DNA from: Stenotrophomonas sp. 364
Lineage (GTDB): Bacteria > Pseudomonadota > Gammaproteobacteria > Xanthomonadales > Xanthomonadaceae
Assembly (NCBI RefSeq): GCF_009832905.1
Contig: NZ_CP047135.1
Location: 2,210,001-2,274,000 of the forward strand
Direction of reading: 5' to 3'
Length of the DNA: 64,000 nt
Below the pieces are notes generated by a model. The model made no database searches. It was not told the DNA's origin and saw only the letters and a list, made by a program, of their open reading frames with translations. Below are positions 29,171-37,888 of the stretch, piece after piece. How positions within the stretch are numbered: the first letter of the stretch is position 1; each line of letters opens with the position of its first letter. Both the position numbers and the translations under genes were made by a program.

Positions 29171-29614
29171 ATGATGAAGAAGATTTTCCTTGCGGTCGGC
29201 ATCACCATCGCCGTTTCTGCGTGCGCCACCACGCCCATCAACACCAGCACGGCACGTTCGACGCCACCGGAGCGGATCTTCGCACCCGAGCTCATGCAGC
29301 CAGGCCAGGACAAGGTGGTACTGATCGTCGCGCGAGACGCAGGCTTCATGGGAAGCGGCTGCATGACGGCGGTATACCTGGACGGCCGCAAGGTTTCCAC
29401 CATCGACAACGCCGAGAAGGTCACCTTCCATGTGGCGCCGGGCAGGTACATTCTCGGCACCGGCCCCAATCCGGAAGGCAAGGCGCTGTGCCGGTTCGGC
29501 GCGGAAAGTGCACGGCGAGAGACCGAGATCATCGCCGAGCTCGGCAAGCCGTTGAAGTACCGCCTGGCGCTCAGCGCCAACGGTGAAATCTCGGTCGCGC
29601 CCACCGCGTTCTGA
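29171..29614 (+). CDS. Small lipoprotein, 147 aa
   Basis: The N-terminal sequence MMKKIFLAVGITIAVSACAT contains a lipobox (VSAC, lipidated Cys18 or Cys19 depending on start). The mature part holds GSGCMTAVYLDGRKVSTIDN and VAPGRYILGTGPNPEGKALC, a beta-sandwich pattern with two or three Cys, similar to DUF2846-like small lipoproteins. It is preceded by CGGGGGG directly before the ATG pair. It stands alone between the yggS operon and a LysR gene. Confidence 0.82.
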   Translation: MMKKIFLAVGITIAVSACATTPINTSTARSTPPERIFAPELMQPGQDKVVLIVARDAGFMGSGCMTAVYLDGRKVSTIDNAEKVTFHVAPGRYILGTGPNPEGKALCRFGAESARRETEIIAELGKPLKYRLALSANGEISVAPTAF

Positions 29615-29631
29615 GCTACGTCATCCGCCGG

Positions 29632-30528
29632 TCATCCGGGCTGGCGCATGTGCTCTGCATGTTCCTGCGCCTGCGCATGCAGCCATTGGCGGAAGTCCAG
29701 AAAGCCCTGGTGGCGGGCCGAGCGCGGCGGATACACCAGCCAATGCGACCAGCGCGTCTTCAAGCGGTGCGGTGACAAGGCCACCAACTGGCCCGAATCG
29801 AGCAGCAGCCGCGCCCGCGTCACCCGCCCCAGCGCTACCCCGAAGCCGTCCAGCGCCGCGCGATGGTGTGACTCCGAATCGTTGAGCATGGCCACGTAGC
29901 GGCGCGGCGGGTCCTGGCCGATCTGTGCGAACCAGCGCTGCCATTCGCCATCGGGATCCCCCAACAGCGGCCATTCCGAGAGCGGGCGCGCATCCACGCC
30001 GCCCATGCGCTCCACCAGCGCGGGGCTGGCCATCGGCATCAACCACTCATCGAACAACGGCTCGGCGTGCACACCCACCCACTGCCCGGCACCCACGCGA
30101 AGCGCGGCATCGCACTGCACGTTGCGGTCGAAATCGGTCAGGCGTTCGCTGGACTCCAGGTTGAACTCGACCTCCGGATGCGCGGCCACGAACGAGCCCA
30201 GCCGCGGCACCAGCCAGTTGGAGGCCATCGAGGGCAGCGCGCTGACCGTGAGCACGCGGTCGTGGCGTGCGCCGAACGGCTGGAAGACCTGCTGGATCGC
30301 ATCCAGATGCGGCCCCACCTGCTCGAGCAGGCGCTGGCCTTCAGGCGTGACGCCCACCCCGCGCGGTTGCCGCAGCAGCAGCGGGTAACCCAGCCGCTGT
30401 TCCAGCTGGCGCATCTGGTGGCTGAGTGCGCTGACCGTCAGGTTCAACGACTCCGCCGCCCGGGTGAGGTTGCCCAGGCGCGCGGCGGTCACGAAATTCT
30501 GCAGGGGCTGCAGGGGCATGCGGGACAT
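29632..30528 (-). CDS. LysR-family regulator (GcvA-like)
   Basis: 298 aa, starting MSRMPLQPLQNFVTAARLGN. The HTH is NLTRAAESLNLTVSALSHQM (about residues 22-41), a GcvA/AmpR-like form, followed by a type-2 periplasmic binding domain. It is divergent from a 66-aa ORF with a 100-bp gap. The target is not evident. The frame is open 25 codons upstream of the chosen ATG. Confidence 0.9.
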   Translation of the reverse strand: MSRMPLQPLQNFVTAARLGNLTRAAESLNLTVSALSHQMRQLEQRLGYPLLLRQPRGVGVTPEGQRLLEQVGPHLDAIQQVFQPFGARHDRVLTVSALPSMASNWLVPRLGSFVAAHPEVEFNLESSERLTDFDRNVQCDAALRVGAGQWVGVHAEPLFDEWLMPMASPALVERMGGVDARPLSEWPLLGDPDGEWQRWFAQIGQDPPRRYVAMLNDSESHHRAALDGFGVALGRVTRARLLLDSGQLVALSPHRLKTRWSHWLVYPPRSARHQGFLDFRQWLHAQAQEHAEHMRQPG

Positions 30529-30627
30529 GTCGACTTGAATCCTGTTCAAGACCAGGTTGCGGAAATGTCGCTTTTTCGCCCCGCATCCTGCACCTATCGT
30601 CAACGCTCCTCAAGTGGAGCGTGGACC

Positions 30628-30828
30628 ATGAACATCTACAGCGGCCTGTTGTTCCTGCAGGGGCACATCACCCATGTCGACCTGGCGCGCCAGCTGGCGG
30701 GTGGGGAAACGGCACCCGCGGCGCCCTCCCCAACGGGTAAGCGGGAGGCGGCATGTGGCGCAGCCAGCACTGGCGAGGAGGGGTGTGCGGGTGCGCCACT
30801 GCAACCGGACCCGTGCGCCAATGCCTGA
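30628..30828 (+). CDS. Small ORF, 66 aa
   Basis: MNIYSGLLFLQGHITHVDLA starts this reading frame, with GGAG 8 nt before the ATG. The second half is low-complexity (Ala, Gly, Pro, Cys). The N-terminus looks like a conserved short motif; the tail looks variable. It is divergent from a LysR gene and ends 38 nt before the convergent AsmA-like gene. Function unknown; coding status is likely but not certain. Confidence 0.55.
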   Translation: MNIYSGLLFLQGHITHVDLARQLAGGETAPAAPSPTGKREAACGAASTGEEGCAGAPLQPDPCANA

Positions 30829-30866
30829 GGGTGCGGGCGCGTCTTGCAGCCACACATGGCGTGGCT

Positions 30867-33053
30867 CTACCGGGGAGCGGCCTTGGGGGCCGGCAGCACG
30901 CGGGGTTGCTGGTCGTACCAGTCGCGTGCGCCCGCCAGGTGCCACTTGCGCTGCTCGCCGTCCAGTTCGATGCCCGCGCCCAGAACGCCCCAGCGCAGGT
31001 ACAGGTTGCCGCGGCGCCTGGCCTGGGCCAGGTCCAGCCGCGCGCGCAGCGACAGCCGCTCGTTTTCGGCTTGCAGGTCATCCACCCACATTTCGCCACT
31101 GCGCCAGCGCAGCTTCCCGCTGGCCTGCACCTCGCCGGAATCGAGCATGCCCAGCACCCAGCGCGGGTACGCGCTGCGCTCGGCGAACACCCCCAGCAAC
31201 GGCCCCGCATCGCGCAGGCGCAGATCGGCCTGGGCGGTGACTTCAAACGGTGCGGCTGCATCGACGTGGCCCTGGCGCAGCGCCACCGTGCCCCACCAGT
31301 TGTTCTGTCCGGCGCCGTCGCCGACCTGGATGTTGCGCAGCGCCACCGTTGTGCCGCCCAGGTCAAACTGCTTGGCATCGAAGTCGGCACGCTTTACCCG
31401 TGCCTGCAGCTGCGCATCGCCGCGCAGCGCGATGCCGGCCACCTGCAGTTGTGCGCCGCGCCCGCGCAGGTCGGCCCGGCCGGTGCCCACGCGACCGGCC
31501 GAGTCCATTTCGACATCGCCACTGAGCAGGCCGGTACCGCCCAGCAGGCGCACATTGCCGGTGCCGCCGCCCAGGTAGCGGTTGTACGCGGTGAGGTCGG
31601 GCACGCGCGCGTCGTTGAAGCGCAGGTGCGCGCGCATGCCGTCACGCAACTGCTGCAGGCGGGCGTCGCCACGCAAGGTCAGGGCCATGGCGTGGCCGTC
31701 GAACAGCAGCGCCTTGGGCGCGTCGGTCGGTGCGGCGCGGAACGCGGGGATCTTGACGTCCAGCTGCGCCTGCGCCGGCTCGCCGGCCACGATGCTGCCG
31801 TGCGCATTGGCCTGCCCGAGCAGCCGCACCCCGGCCACCTCGGCCACGGCCGCCACCTGCGGGATGTCCAGCGTACTGCCCGCAGCCAGCTGGCCATCGG
31901 CGATCTTCAGGTCGCCTTCCAGCAGGCCGCCGCCATCGAGGTGGAACCACGGCTTGCGCACGAACAGATCGGCGATCCAGTTCAAGGACTCGAACTTCCA
32001 TGCGCCCTGCACCTGCCCTGTCAGCCGCGGCAGCAGTTCGGCCGGGGCGCGGAACGGGATCTTACGGCCGGTTATACGCAGGTCGGCATGCAGTTCGCTG
32101 CCGGTTTCCGGGTCGCGGGGCAACCGCGCCTGCACGCGCATGTCCTGTGCCACATCCAGCTGCAGCGCCAGCAGCCCGCGATCGTCGGCGTTCACCCCGG
32201 CATGCACCGGCACCCTCCATACCATCCGGCTGCCGGGTTGCAGCGCGCCCCGGTCCAGCACCACGTCGCCGATAAGACGGGCGTTCGACGGCGCGCTGCC
32301 GACGCTGACGTGCGGTCCGCCGGTGTCGATTTCCACGGCGCGGCTGCGCGCATCCACCTGCAGTTGTGCCCAGGTGATGTCCAGCTTGCGCAGGCCCGGC
32401 GCTTCGTCGCGGTAGTGGCGCGGGAAATGGAACCGCGCCGCAAGGTGGGCCTCATCGAGCACCCGTACCCCGCCCACGGTCACCTCGGCCTTCTCGAAGC
32501 CGGCCGTGGAGTCGAACAATTCAGACGGCCCGCCCTTCAACTGCTTGAGGAAGCCGACCGTGCCGTGCCCCTGCCCGGCAATGAAGAGCGTGCCGAAACG
32601 GCCGCTGCGGATACTGTCGCTGTGGATCGCATCGAAGCGCAGCGTCCAGCCACGGTCACTGCGCGGCGGTGGCGGAATGCCCTTGTCCACGCGCTCGACC
32701 TCGGCCTCCACGCCCGTGGCATCAATCCGCGGTATGCGCACCTCACGGCGGAACAGCGCCGGCAGGTCGATCCAGGCGCCTGCGCGGTCGGCACGGAAAA
32801 TATAGACGGTGTGTCCGGCCTGGCCGCGCATGCGCAGGTTCCAGACCACGGCATGGCCGGGCAGCAGGGTCAGCGCGGGCCCGGTCTGCATGCTGAATTT
32901 CTCAGGCTTGCGGTTGGTGACCGCATCAAACAGCGGCGTATTGAGGAACACGTTGCCGGCGATCAGGTACAGCGCATACAGCGCCAGCAGCGAGAGCAAC
33001 GCCACGCGCCATGACCGGGGCCAGCGACGGACGCGCTCGGGAATCAGGGGCAT
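30867..33053 (-). CDS. AsmA/YdbH-like envelope protein
   Basis: 728 aa with an N-terminal inner-membrane anchor (RVALLSLLALYALYLIAGNV) and a long periplasmic region of repeated beta strands (for example GRKIPFRAPAELLPRLTGQV, VRLLGGTGLLSGDVEMDS, ALRGDAQLQARVKRADFDAK) typical of AsmA-like bridge proteins that span the periplasm and are linked to lipid transport. The exact subfamily is not clear. It stands alone and is divergent from the tandem membrane protein pair. Confidence 0.78.
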   Translation of the reverse strand: MPLIPERVRRWPRSWRVALLSLLALYALYLIAGNVFLNTPLFDAVTNRKPEKFSMQTGPALTLLPGHAVVWNLRMRGQAGHTVYIFRADRAGAWIDLPALFRREVRIPRIDATGVEAEVERVDKGIPPPPRSDRGWTLRFDAIHSDSIRSGRFGTLFIAGQGHGTVGFLKQLKGGPSELFDSTAGFEKAEVTVGGVRVLDEAHLAARFHFPRHYRDEAPGLRKLDITWAQLQVDARSRAVEIDTGGPHVSVGSAPSNARLIGDVVLDRGALQPGSRMVWRVPVHAGVNADDRGLLALQLDVAQDMRVQARLPRDPETGSELHADLRITGRKIPFRAPAELLPRLTGQVQGAWKFESLNWIADLFVRKPWFHLDGGGLLEGDLKIADGQLAAGSTLDIPQVAAVAEVAGVRLLGQANAHGSIVAGEPAQAQLDVKIPAFRAAPTDAPKALLFDGHAMALTLRGDARLQQLRDGMRAHLRFNDARVPDLTAYNRYLGGGTGNVRLLGGTGLLSGDVEMDSAGRVGTGRADLRGRGAQLQVAGIALRGDAQLQARVKRADFDAKQFDLGGTTVALRNIQVGDGAGQNNWWGTVALRQGHVDAAAPFEVTAQADLRLRDAGPLLGVFAERSAYPRWVLGMLDSGEVQASGKLRWRSGEMWVDDLQAENERLSLRARLDLAQARRRGNLYLRWGVLGAGIELDGEQRKWHLAGARDWYDQQPRVLPAPKAAPR

Positions 33054-33258
33054 GTAGATACGCGCGCGGAAGCAGAATGACCCTCACACTATCGGCAGAC
33101 GGCTGGCGCAGCCGCGTGAAGACAATGCGCGACAGCGAGCGACAGGTCACTCCGCGCGGGTTGCGGGCACCGTTGCGGCGACGCTCTGCTTGCCGCTACT
33201 GTTCCATCGCGCCGGCATCGATCGCTGCCGGACCGAAGACAGCAAGGAGCGTGCCGGC

Positions 33259-33669
33259 ATGATGCAGGTCGTGGAGACCTTCGGCCTTGAACTGATGGCC
33301 TGGATGGGGGGCGTGGCGGCGGGGTACCTGGCGTGGGCGTCCGCCCCGTTCTGGTGGCCCGCGATGCGGGCGTTCGGCGGCCGTCGCCGGCTTCCGCGCC
33401 CGATGCTGTTCAGTGCCTGCGCCGGGTGCCTGGCCTATGCGGCGTACCTGGCGTGCCTGGTCGCCCTGCGCCTTCTGATCCTCGCGGCACCGCCGGTTTC
33501 CGCCGCGCTGGATCAGCTGGCATCACACCCCGGCATGGCCGCGACGCTGCTTCCCGCACTCGTGTACGGCATGCCACTGCTGGTGTTTACCGGATGGGCT
33601 GCGCGCTTTCTCGGCACACGCTGGGCGCGGCTCCTGCCGATGCCCCTTGATGCGCGGCCCACACCATGA
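33259..33669 (+). CDS. Membrane protein of unknown function, paralogue A
   Basis: 136 aa with about three hydrophobic segments. Features are GVAAGYLAWASAPFWWPAMR, then RRRLPRPMLFSACAGCLAYA and a Leu/Ala-rich stretch, ending with GTRWARLLPMP. AAGGAG lies 10 nt before the ATG. The stop overlaps the next ATG by 4 nt. The following gene has the same plan and looks like a diverged duplicate. Confidence 0.68.
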   Translation: MMQVVETFGLELMAWMGGVAAGYLAWASAPFWWPAMRAFGGRRRLPRPMLFSACAGCLAYAAYLACLVALRLLILAAPPVSAALDQLASHPGMAATLLPALVYGMPLLVFTGWAARFLGTRWARLLPMPLDARPTP

Positions 33670-34097
33670 TCCCTGACGACGCGATCTTCCATGGTCTGGA
33701 GCTGCTCTGGGTGTCAGTACCCTTGTGGGCGCCTGCCCTGCGCGCCTTCCTGCCCTGGCGTCGCCTTCCCTGCGCCGGCAGGTTCACCCTGAGCGTCGCG
33801 GCGCTGGTCTACGGCGCCTTCGCCGCCTGCGTGGCGCTGGTGATGCTGCCGGCAGAGGTGCTGGCCACGTTCATCGGCCCACAACTGCTCGAGCTGGGCG
33901 CACCCGGCGGTCGCTGGGTGAGCGCGCTGCATGCCGATGTCGTGATGCCGGTGTTTTGGGCCTTCATCCCGGCGCTGCCCGGCGTGACCTGGGTGGTCAT
34001 GCTGTTGCTGGCTAGGCGCTGGCCGGTCATCTGCGCCCGACTGGGCCTGCACGTCCTGCCTGTCCCTCAGCCCTCCCCGGACAGCACAGGCGCCTAG
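33666..34097 (+). CDS. Membrane protein of unknown function, paralogue B
   Basis: 143 aa with the same order as the preceding product: an N-terminal helix with WAPALRAF, a WRRLPCAGRFTLSVAALVYG block aligned to RRRLPRPMLFSACAGCLAYA of paralogue A, and a C-terminal helix followed by RRWPVICARLGLHVLPVP. Translationally coupled to paralogue A. Its TAG stop shares the palindrome CTAG with the stop of the convergent Rid gene. Confidence 0.7.
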   Translation: MIPDDAIFHGLELLWVSVPLWAPALRAFLPWRRLPCAGRFTLSVAALVYGAFAACVALVMLPAEVLATFIGPQLLELGAPGGRWVSALHADVVMPVFWAFIPALPGVTWVVMLLLARRWPVICARLGLHVLPVPQPSPDSTGA

Positions 34098-34516
34098 CGG
34101 GCGACTGCCGTTCCGTGCGCCGCCGCGTCCGGCAGCTTGGCGATCACTTTGATTTCCACGTCGAACCCATACAACCAGGTCACCCCGATGCCGGTCAGGG
34201 TCGGATACGGCGCCTGGCCCCAGTACTCGGGCACGATCGCCCAGACCCGGTCGAAGATCGCCTCGGGATCGACCAGGAACACGGTCACGTCGACCACATC
34301 GTCGAACGTGCAGCCGGCCGCGCCCAGCACCGCGTTGAGGTTCTCGAACGCGCGTCGCACCTGGTCCTCGAGCACCGGTTCGGGCGAGCCGTCCTCGCGG
34401 CTGCCGACCTGTCCTGACACGAACAGGAAGCCATTGGCGCGTACCGCCGGCGAATAGCGGTTGCGTTCGTACAGGGCCTGCCGGCCCGGCGGGAATACTA
34501 CGTCACGGGTTGCCAT
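34094..34516 (-). CDS. Rid-family (YjgF/YER057c) protein lacking the RidA arginine
   Basis: 140 aa. GFLFVSGQVG, QVRRAFENLNAVLGAAGCTF and VVDVTVFLVDPE are Rid signatures. The deaminase arginine found in the conserved R-S/T-x-V strand of RidA is replaced: the region reads YPTLTGIGVTWLYGFDVEIK. So it belongs to a non-archetypal subgroup and enamine/imine deaminase activity cannot be assumed. It is divergent from a LysR gene with a palindromic operator between them. Confidence 0.85.
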   Translation of the reverse strand: MATRDVVFPPGRQALYERNRYSPAVRANGFLFVSGQVGSREDGSPEPVLEDQVRRAFENLNAVLGAAGCTFDDVVDVTVFLVDPEAIFDRVWAIVPEYWGQAPYPTLTGIGVTWLYGFDVEIKVIAKLPDAAAHGTAVAR

Positions 34517-34609
34517 CGTCTTCTCCAACGGCCATGCGGCCGATTCATTGCACTGCCGCCACGGTAGGCCGACGCGGCCCGGTGATAAACGCTCCACACC
34601 AGCCATCAC

Positions 34610-34628
34610 TGTTTGTAGAATCCAAACA
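34610..34628. promoter_or_regulatory. LysR-type operator between Rid and lysR genes
   Basis: TGTTTG-TAGAATC-CAAACA, 6-bp arms around 7 bp. It contains a T-N11-A core and lies 20 bp upstream of the lysR ATG. Confidence 0.65.
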
Positions 34629-34648
34629 ATTCCTCCCGGATGCCCCGC

Positions 34649-35575
34649 ATGGACCGGTTCGACGCAATGCAGGCCTTCGCCCGGGTGGTGGAAACCGGCA
34701 GCTTCACCAAGGCCGCGCAGAGCCTGCACATGAGCAGGACCACGGTCACCCAGCTGGTACAACAGCTGGAGGCGCGGCTGCGTGTGCGCCTGCTCAATCG
34801 CACGACCCGGCAGGTCAACCTCAGCGCCGACGGCGCGGCCTACTACGAGCGCGTTGTCCGCCTGCTGGCTGACATCGACGATGCCGAAACCAGCCTGTCC
34901 GGTGCGGCCGCCACGCCGCGCGGGCGCCTGCGCGTGGATGTGCCTGCGCCTTTGGCGCGCCTGGTCCTGGTGCCGGCGTTGCCCAGCTTCCATGCGCGTT
35001 ACCCGGAGATCCAGCTGCACCTGGGCGTCAGCGACCGCCACGTCGACCTGATCGACGAGCGCGTGGACGCGGTGATCCGCGGCGGCGAGATCACCACGCC
35101 GTCGCTGGTGGCCCGTCGCATCGGGGACCTGCAGGCCGGCCTGTACGCCGCGCCAGCCTACCTGGCGCAGGCCGGCACGCCGATGGACCCGCACGACCTG
35201 GAAAGCAGCCCCCACCACATCGTCGGCTACCTGCGCGCGCGCAGCGGCACGGTGTTGCCCTATGCCCTGCGCCGCGACGACCAGCAGCGCCAGGTGCACG
35301 GGCGGTATCTACTGGCGGTGGATGATGGCAACGCCTATCTGGCTGCGGGGCTGTCCGGGTTGGGCGTGCTGTGGCTGCCCGACTACATGGCCGCCGCGCA
35401 CGTGGCCAACGGTGAACTGGTGCGCGTGCTGCCGGACTGGCAACTGGCGCCCATGCCGCTGTATGTTGCGTTTCCGCCGAACCGCCACGTCAGTGCCAAG
35501 CTGCGCGTGTTCATCGACTGGGTGGCGGCGCTGCTGGACACGGTCGCCCCGGTCCAGACGCTGGCCCTGCGCTGA
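34649..35575 (+). CDS. LysR-family transcriptional regulator
   Basis: 308 aa. HTH MDRFDAMQAFARVVETGSFT with KAAQSLHMSRTTVTQLVQQL, then LNRTTRQVNLSADG and an effector domain. It resembles the CrgA/DsdC-like group that controls nearby oxidoreductases or detoxification genes. The ATG at 34649 aligns with the family; another lies 9 nt upstream. It is divergent from the Rid gene. Confidence 0.9.
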   Translation: MDRFDAMQAFARVVETGSFTKAAQSLHMSRTTVTQLVQQLEARLRVRLLNRTTRQVNLSADGAAYYERVVRLLADIDDAETSLSGAAATPRGRLRVDVPAPLARLVLVPALPSFHARYPEIQLHLGVSDRHVDLIDERVDAVIRGGEITTPSLVARRIGDLQAGLYAAPAYLAQAGTPMDPHDLESSPHHIVGYLRARSGTVLPYALRRDDQQRQVHGRYLLAVDDGNAYLAAGLSGLGVLWLPDYMAAAHVANGELVRVLPDWQLAPMPLYVAFPPNRHVSAKLRVFIDWVAALLDTVAPVQTLALR

Positions 35576-35610
35576 CCGTGCCGTCACTGAACGACCCCAC
35601 CGAGATCGCC

Positions 35611-35985
35611 ATGCCCCGTCGCTTCCGTGCCGCCCTGCTCGTCACCCTGGCCCTGGGTGCGCCGGCCGTGGCACAGACCAGCGCGCCCCCGACAACGCAG
35701 GACCCGGCGCTGACCGCCTTGTTGGACTGTCACTTCGGCTACGCCCAGCAGCACTTCCGCAGCAGCGCCAGCGCCACCGAAATCGCCACGGCGGCCGCCT
35801 CCTACTGCGAGCCGGCCTTGCAGGCGGCTGGCCTGGGCACCTACCTGCGCGCGCTGGATGCCGGGCTGCCGGCAGACAGCGCGGAGGCCTCACGCATCGG
35901 CATGCTCGACGAACTGCGCGGCATGCTGCCCGGCTTCACCATCGACAAGGTCCTGCAGTTCCGCGCCGCCAACGACGCGCCCTGA
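35611..35985 (+). CDS. Small exported protein, 124 aa
   Basis: Signal peptide MPRRFRAALLVTLALGAPAV (cleavage near AVAQ). The mature part is helical with two Cys (LLDCHFGYAQQHF, AASYCEPALQ) that could form one disulfide. No family recognised. The 3' 96 nt overlap the end of the convergent HxlR gene, a long overlap for a real pair; both frames still look genuine. A GTG 11 codons upstream is an alternative start. Confidence 0.65.
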   Translation: MPRRFRAALLVTLALGAPAVAQTSAPPTTQDPALTALLDCHFGYAQQHFRSSASATEIATAAASYCEPALQAAGLGTYLRALDAGLPADSAEASRIGMLDELRGMLPGFTIDKVLQFRAANDAP

Positions 35986-36303
35986 GCCGGCGCGCGCCTT
36001 CACCCACAACCCGAACTCCTTCATCACCTCGACCACCGGCTGCAGCCGACGGCCGTCGTCGGTGAGGGCGTATTCCACCTTGACCGGCACGGTGGCATAC
36101 ACGGTGCGGCGGATCAGCCCAGCCTCTTCCAGCGCACGCAGGTCCAGGGTGAGCATGCGCTGGGAGATCGCCGGCATGTCGCGGCGCAGGTCGTTGAAGC
36201 GCTTGGCACCGTCGAGCAGATAGGACGCAATGAGCAGGCGCCAGCGTCCGCCCAGCAGGCGCATCGCCTCTTCCACCGAGCAGCCCGATACGTTGTCTTT
36301 CAT
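35890..36303 (-). CDS. HxlR-family transcriptional regulator
   Basis: 137 aa: conserved N-terminal Cys in VSGCSVEEAMRLLGGRW, then RFNDLRRDMPAISQRMLTLD (recognition region) and the wing VKVEYALTDDGRRLQPVV. The HxlR fold ends near residue 110; the last 27 residues are an extension lying over the 3' end of the convergent gene. It is divergent from a GST gene, with a 19-bp palindrome between, so it probably controls that gene. Confidence 0.9.
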   Translation of the reverse strand: MKDNVSGCSVEEAMRLLGGRWRLLIASYLLDGAKRFNDLRRDMPAISQRMLTLDLRALEEAGLIRRTVYATVPVKVEYALTDDGRRLQPVVEVMKEFGLWVKARAGSGRVVGGAELQDLVDGEAGQHAAQFVEHADA

Positions 36304-36326
36304 GGTGGGGCTCCGCGTGTGCCAAC

Positions 36327-36345
36327 AGGTATACATTATGTACCT
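36327..36345. promoter_or_regulatory. HxlR operator between hxlR-type gene and gst
   Basis: AGGTATACATTATGTACCT: arms AGGTA/TACCT around an AT-rich centre. The length and style match the HxlR sites elsewhere in the window, but the sequence is different, as expected for another regulator. Confidence 0.68.
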
Positions 36346-36444
36346 ACACCACGAAATAGTGCCTTCTTCCGTTTTTATACCGGGCCCCTAGAATGCGCCG
36401 GGACGCCTCCCATCGAGGCCCCCGCCCTGCACCTGGATCCCGCG

Positions 36445-37074
36445 ATGAAGCTCTACTACCTGCCTGCCGCCTGCTCGCTCGCCCCGCATATCGTGCTCAA
36501 TGAACTGGGCCTGGATGCCACCCTGGTCAAGGTCGACCACCGTAACCATCGCACCGAACACGGCGAGGACTACCTGCAGGTCAACCCGCTGGGCTATGTG
36601 CCGGCGCTGGCCCTGGACGACGGCAGCGTGCTGCGCGAAGGCGCTGCGATCCTGCAGTACCTGGCCGACCAGAAACCCGAACGCGGCCTGGCCCCGGCCA
36701 TCGGCAGCCTTGATCGCTACCGGCTGCAGGAATGGCTCGGCTTCCTTGGCACCGAGATCCACAAGGGCTTCATCCCGCTGCTGTACCCGGTGGCCGCCGG
36801 CAAGTACGTGGACACCGCACGCCCGAAACTCGAACAGCGCGTCGCTTGGATCGACCAGCAGCTGGCGGACCGCGACTACCTCATGGGGGATCGCTTCAGC
36901 GTGGCCGATGCCTATCTGTTCGCCTTGATCGGCTGGGGACAGGCGGCGTGGCTCACCTCGTACTACAAGGCGGACATCCATTTCGACCGGTTTCTGCATC
37001 TGCAGCGCTGGTATGCCCGCGTGCGGGCGCGCCCGGCCGTGCAGCAGGCCTTGGCCGCCGAAGGACTGCAGTAA
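36445..37074 (+). CDS. Glutathione S-transferase (beta-class, GstA-like)
   Basis: 209 aa. The N-terminal thioredoxin fold starts MKLYYLPAACSLAPHIVLNE with Cys10 and Ser11 of the beta class, then VNPLGYVPAL (cis-Pro) and DGSVLREGAAILQYLAD. The helical C-domain contains DRFSVADAYLFALIGW. It conjugates glutathione to electrophiles in the cytoplasm. The divergent HxlR protein may sense such compounds. Confidence 0.95.
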   Translation: MKLYYLPAACSLAPHIVLNELGLDATLVKVDHRNHRTEHGEDYLQVNPLGYVPALALDDGSVLREGAAILQYLADQKPERGLAPAIGSLDRYRLQEWLGFLGTEIHKGFIPLLYPVAAGKYVDTARPKLEQRVAWIDQQLADRDYLMGDRFSVADAYLFALIGWGQAAWLTSYYKADIHFDRFLHLQRWYARVRARPAVQQALAAEGLQ

Positions 37075-37111
37075 CGGCCTGCGTGGCCGCATGCCAGGTC
37101 GATTCGTGGCG

Positions 37112-37432
37112 CTACGGACGCCACATCAGGATCAACACCAGCATCAGCAGCATGGCACCCGCGCCGATGCCCAGCAGGCCAAGCTGGATATCGGCCATCC
37201 GCGAGATGCGCGCATCGCCCAGCTGCCGGTGGCGGCGCAGGAACAGGAAGCGTGCGTAGTCCGCATTGCCGTGATGGTGCCGGCCCAGCCCGAAGGTGTG
37301 CGGTTGCCCGAGCGCGGTGAAGACCTCGGGATGATCCCGGCGCAGCCACAGCAGCATCACCACATTGAACGGCAGGCTGGCGATGATCAGCAGAAATGCG
37401 ATCAGCAGCAGCCGCCCCAGAACCTCTTCCAT
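37112..37432 (-). CDS. Small membrane protein, 106 aa
   Basis: Two hydrophobic segments: LLLIAFLLIIASLPFNVVML near residues 8-27 and LLGIGAGAMLLMLVLIL near the C-terminus, with a basic, His-rich loop between (GLGRHHHGNADYARFLFLRR). Start MEEVLG chosen over an ATG 11 codons upstream. Family unknown. Confidence 0.62.
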   Translation of the reverse strand: MEEVLGRLLLIAFLLIIASLPFNVVMLLWLRRDHPEVFTALGQPHTFGLGRHHHGNADYARFLFLRRHRQLGDARISRMADIQLGLLGIGAGAMLLMLVLILMWRP

Positions 37433-37519
37433 GCCTGCTCCCCCGAGCGTAGTGCGCCTGGCCATCCCCGATGGCGCTGGCGCGATGATAGCCCCGGGGT
37501 GAGGCAGGTCGAACCGCTA

Positions 37520-37888
37520 TCAGCGGCCGGCCACCGTGGCCGGGGTGCGCGACCGCGGCAACGGCTGGATCGCCAGCGTATCGCCACGGCAGACATCCAC
37601 CGCGTGATACACCGCGCGGCGGCCGTTGCCGAAGGTCATGCGCAGGTCGAAGCGGCAGCCCTGGTCGCCCAGGCGCACCACGCCGCTGCCGCCACCGCCG
37701 GGCAGCACCTCGATCGGGCGCACGACGAACGCATCGCTGCCGGCCGGCGCCACTTCCAGTGCCACTACGCTGTCATGGGCGCGGTTGAGCAGGCCCAGGT
37801 ATCGCGCGTCCCCGGCGTGGGCGTCGGACGCGGCGAGGAGTGAAACGTGCAGCAGCGTGCAGATCAGGACGAGGCGGATCAGATTCAT
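37520..37888 (-). CDS. Small exported protein, 122 aa
   Basis: Signal peptide MNLIRLVLICTLLHVSLLAA (cleavage near DAHA). The mature part has strands with one Cys pair (GDQGCRFDLRMTF, AVDVCRGDTLAI). No family recognised. It is divergent from the histidine kinase gene. The start is set by the signal peptide; the frame is open upstream. Confidence 0.65.
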   Translation of the reverse strand: MNLIRLVLICTLLHVSLLAASDAHAGDARYLGLLNRAHDSVVALEVAPAGSDAFVVRPIEVLPGGGGSGVVRLGDQGCRFDLRMTFGNGRRAVYHAVDVCRGDTLAIQPLPRSRTPATVAGR

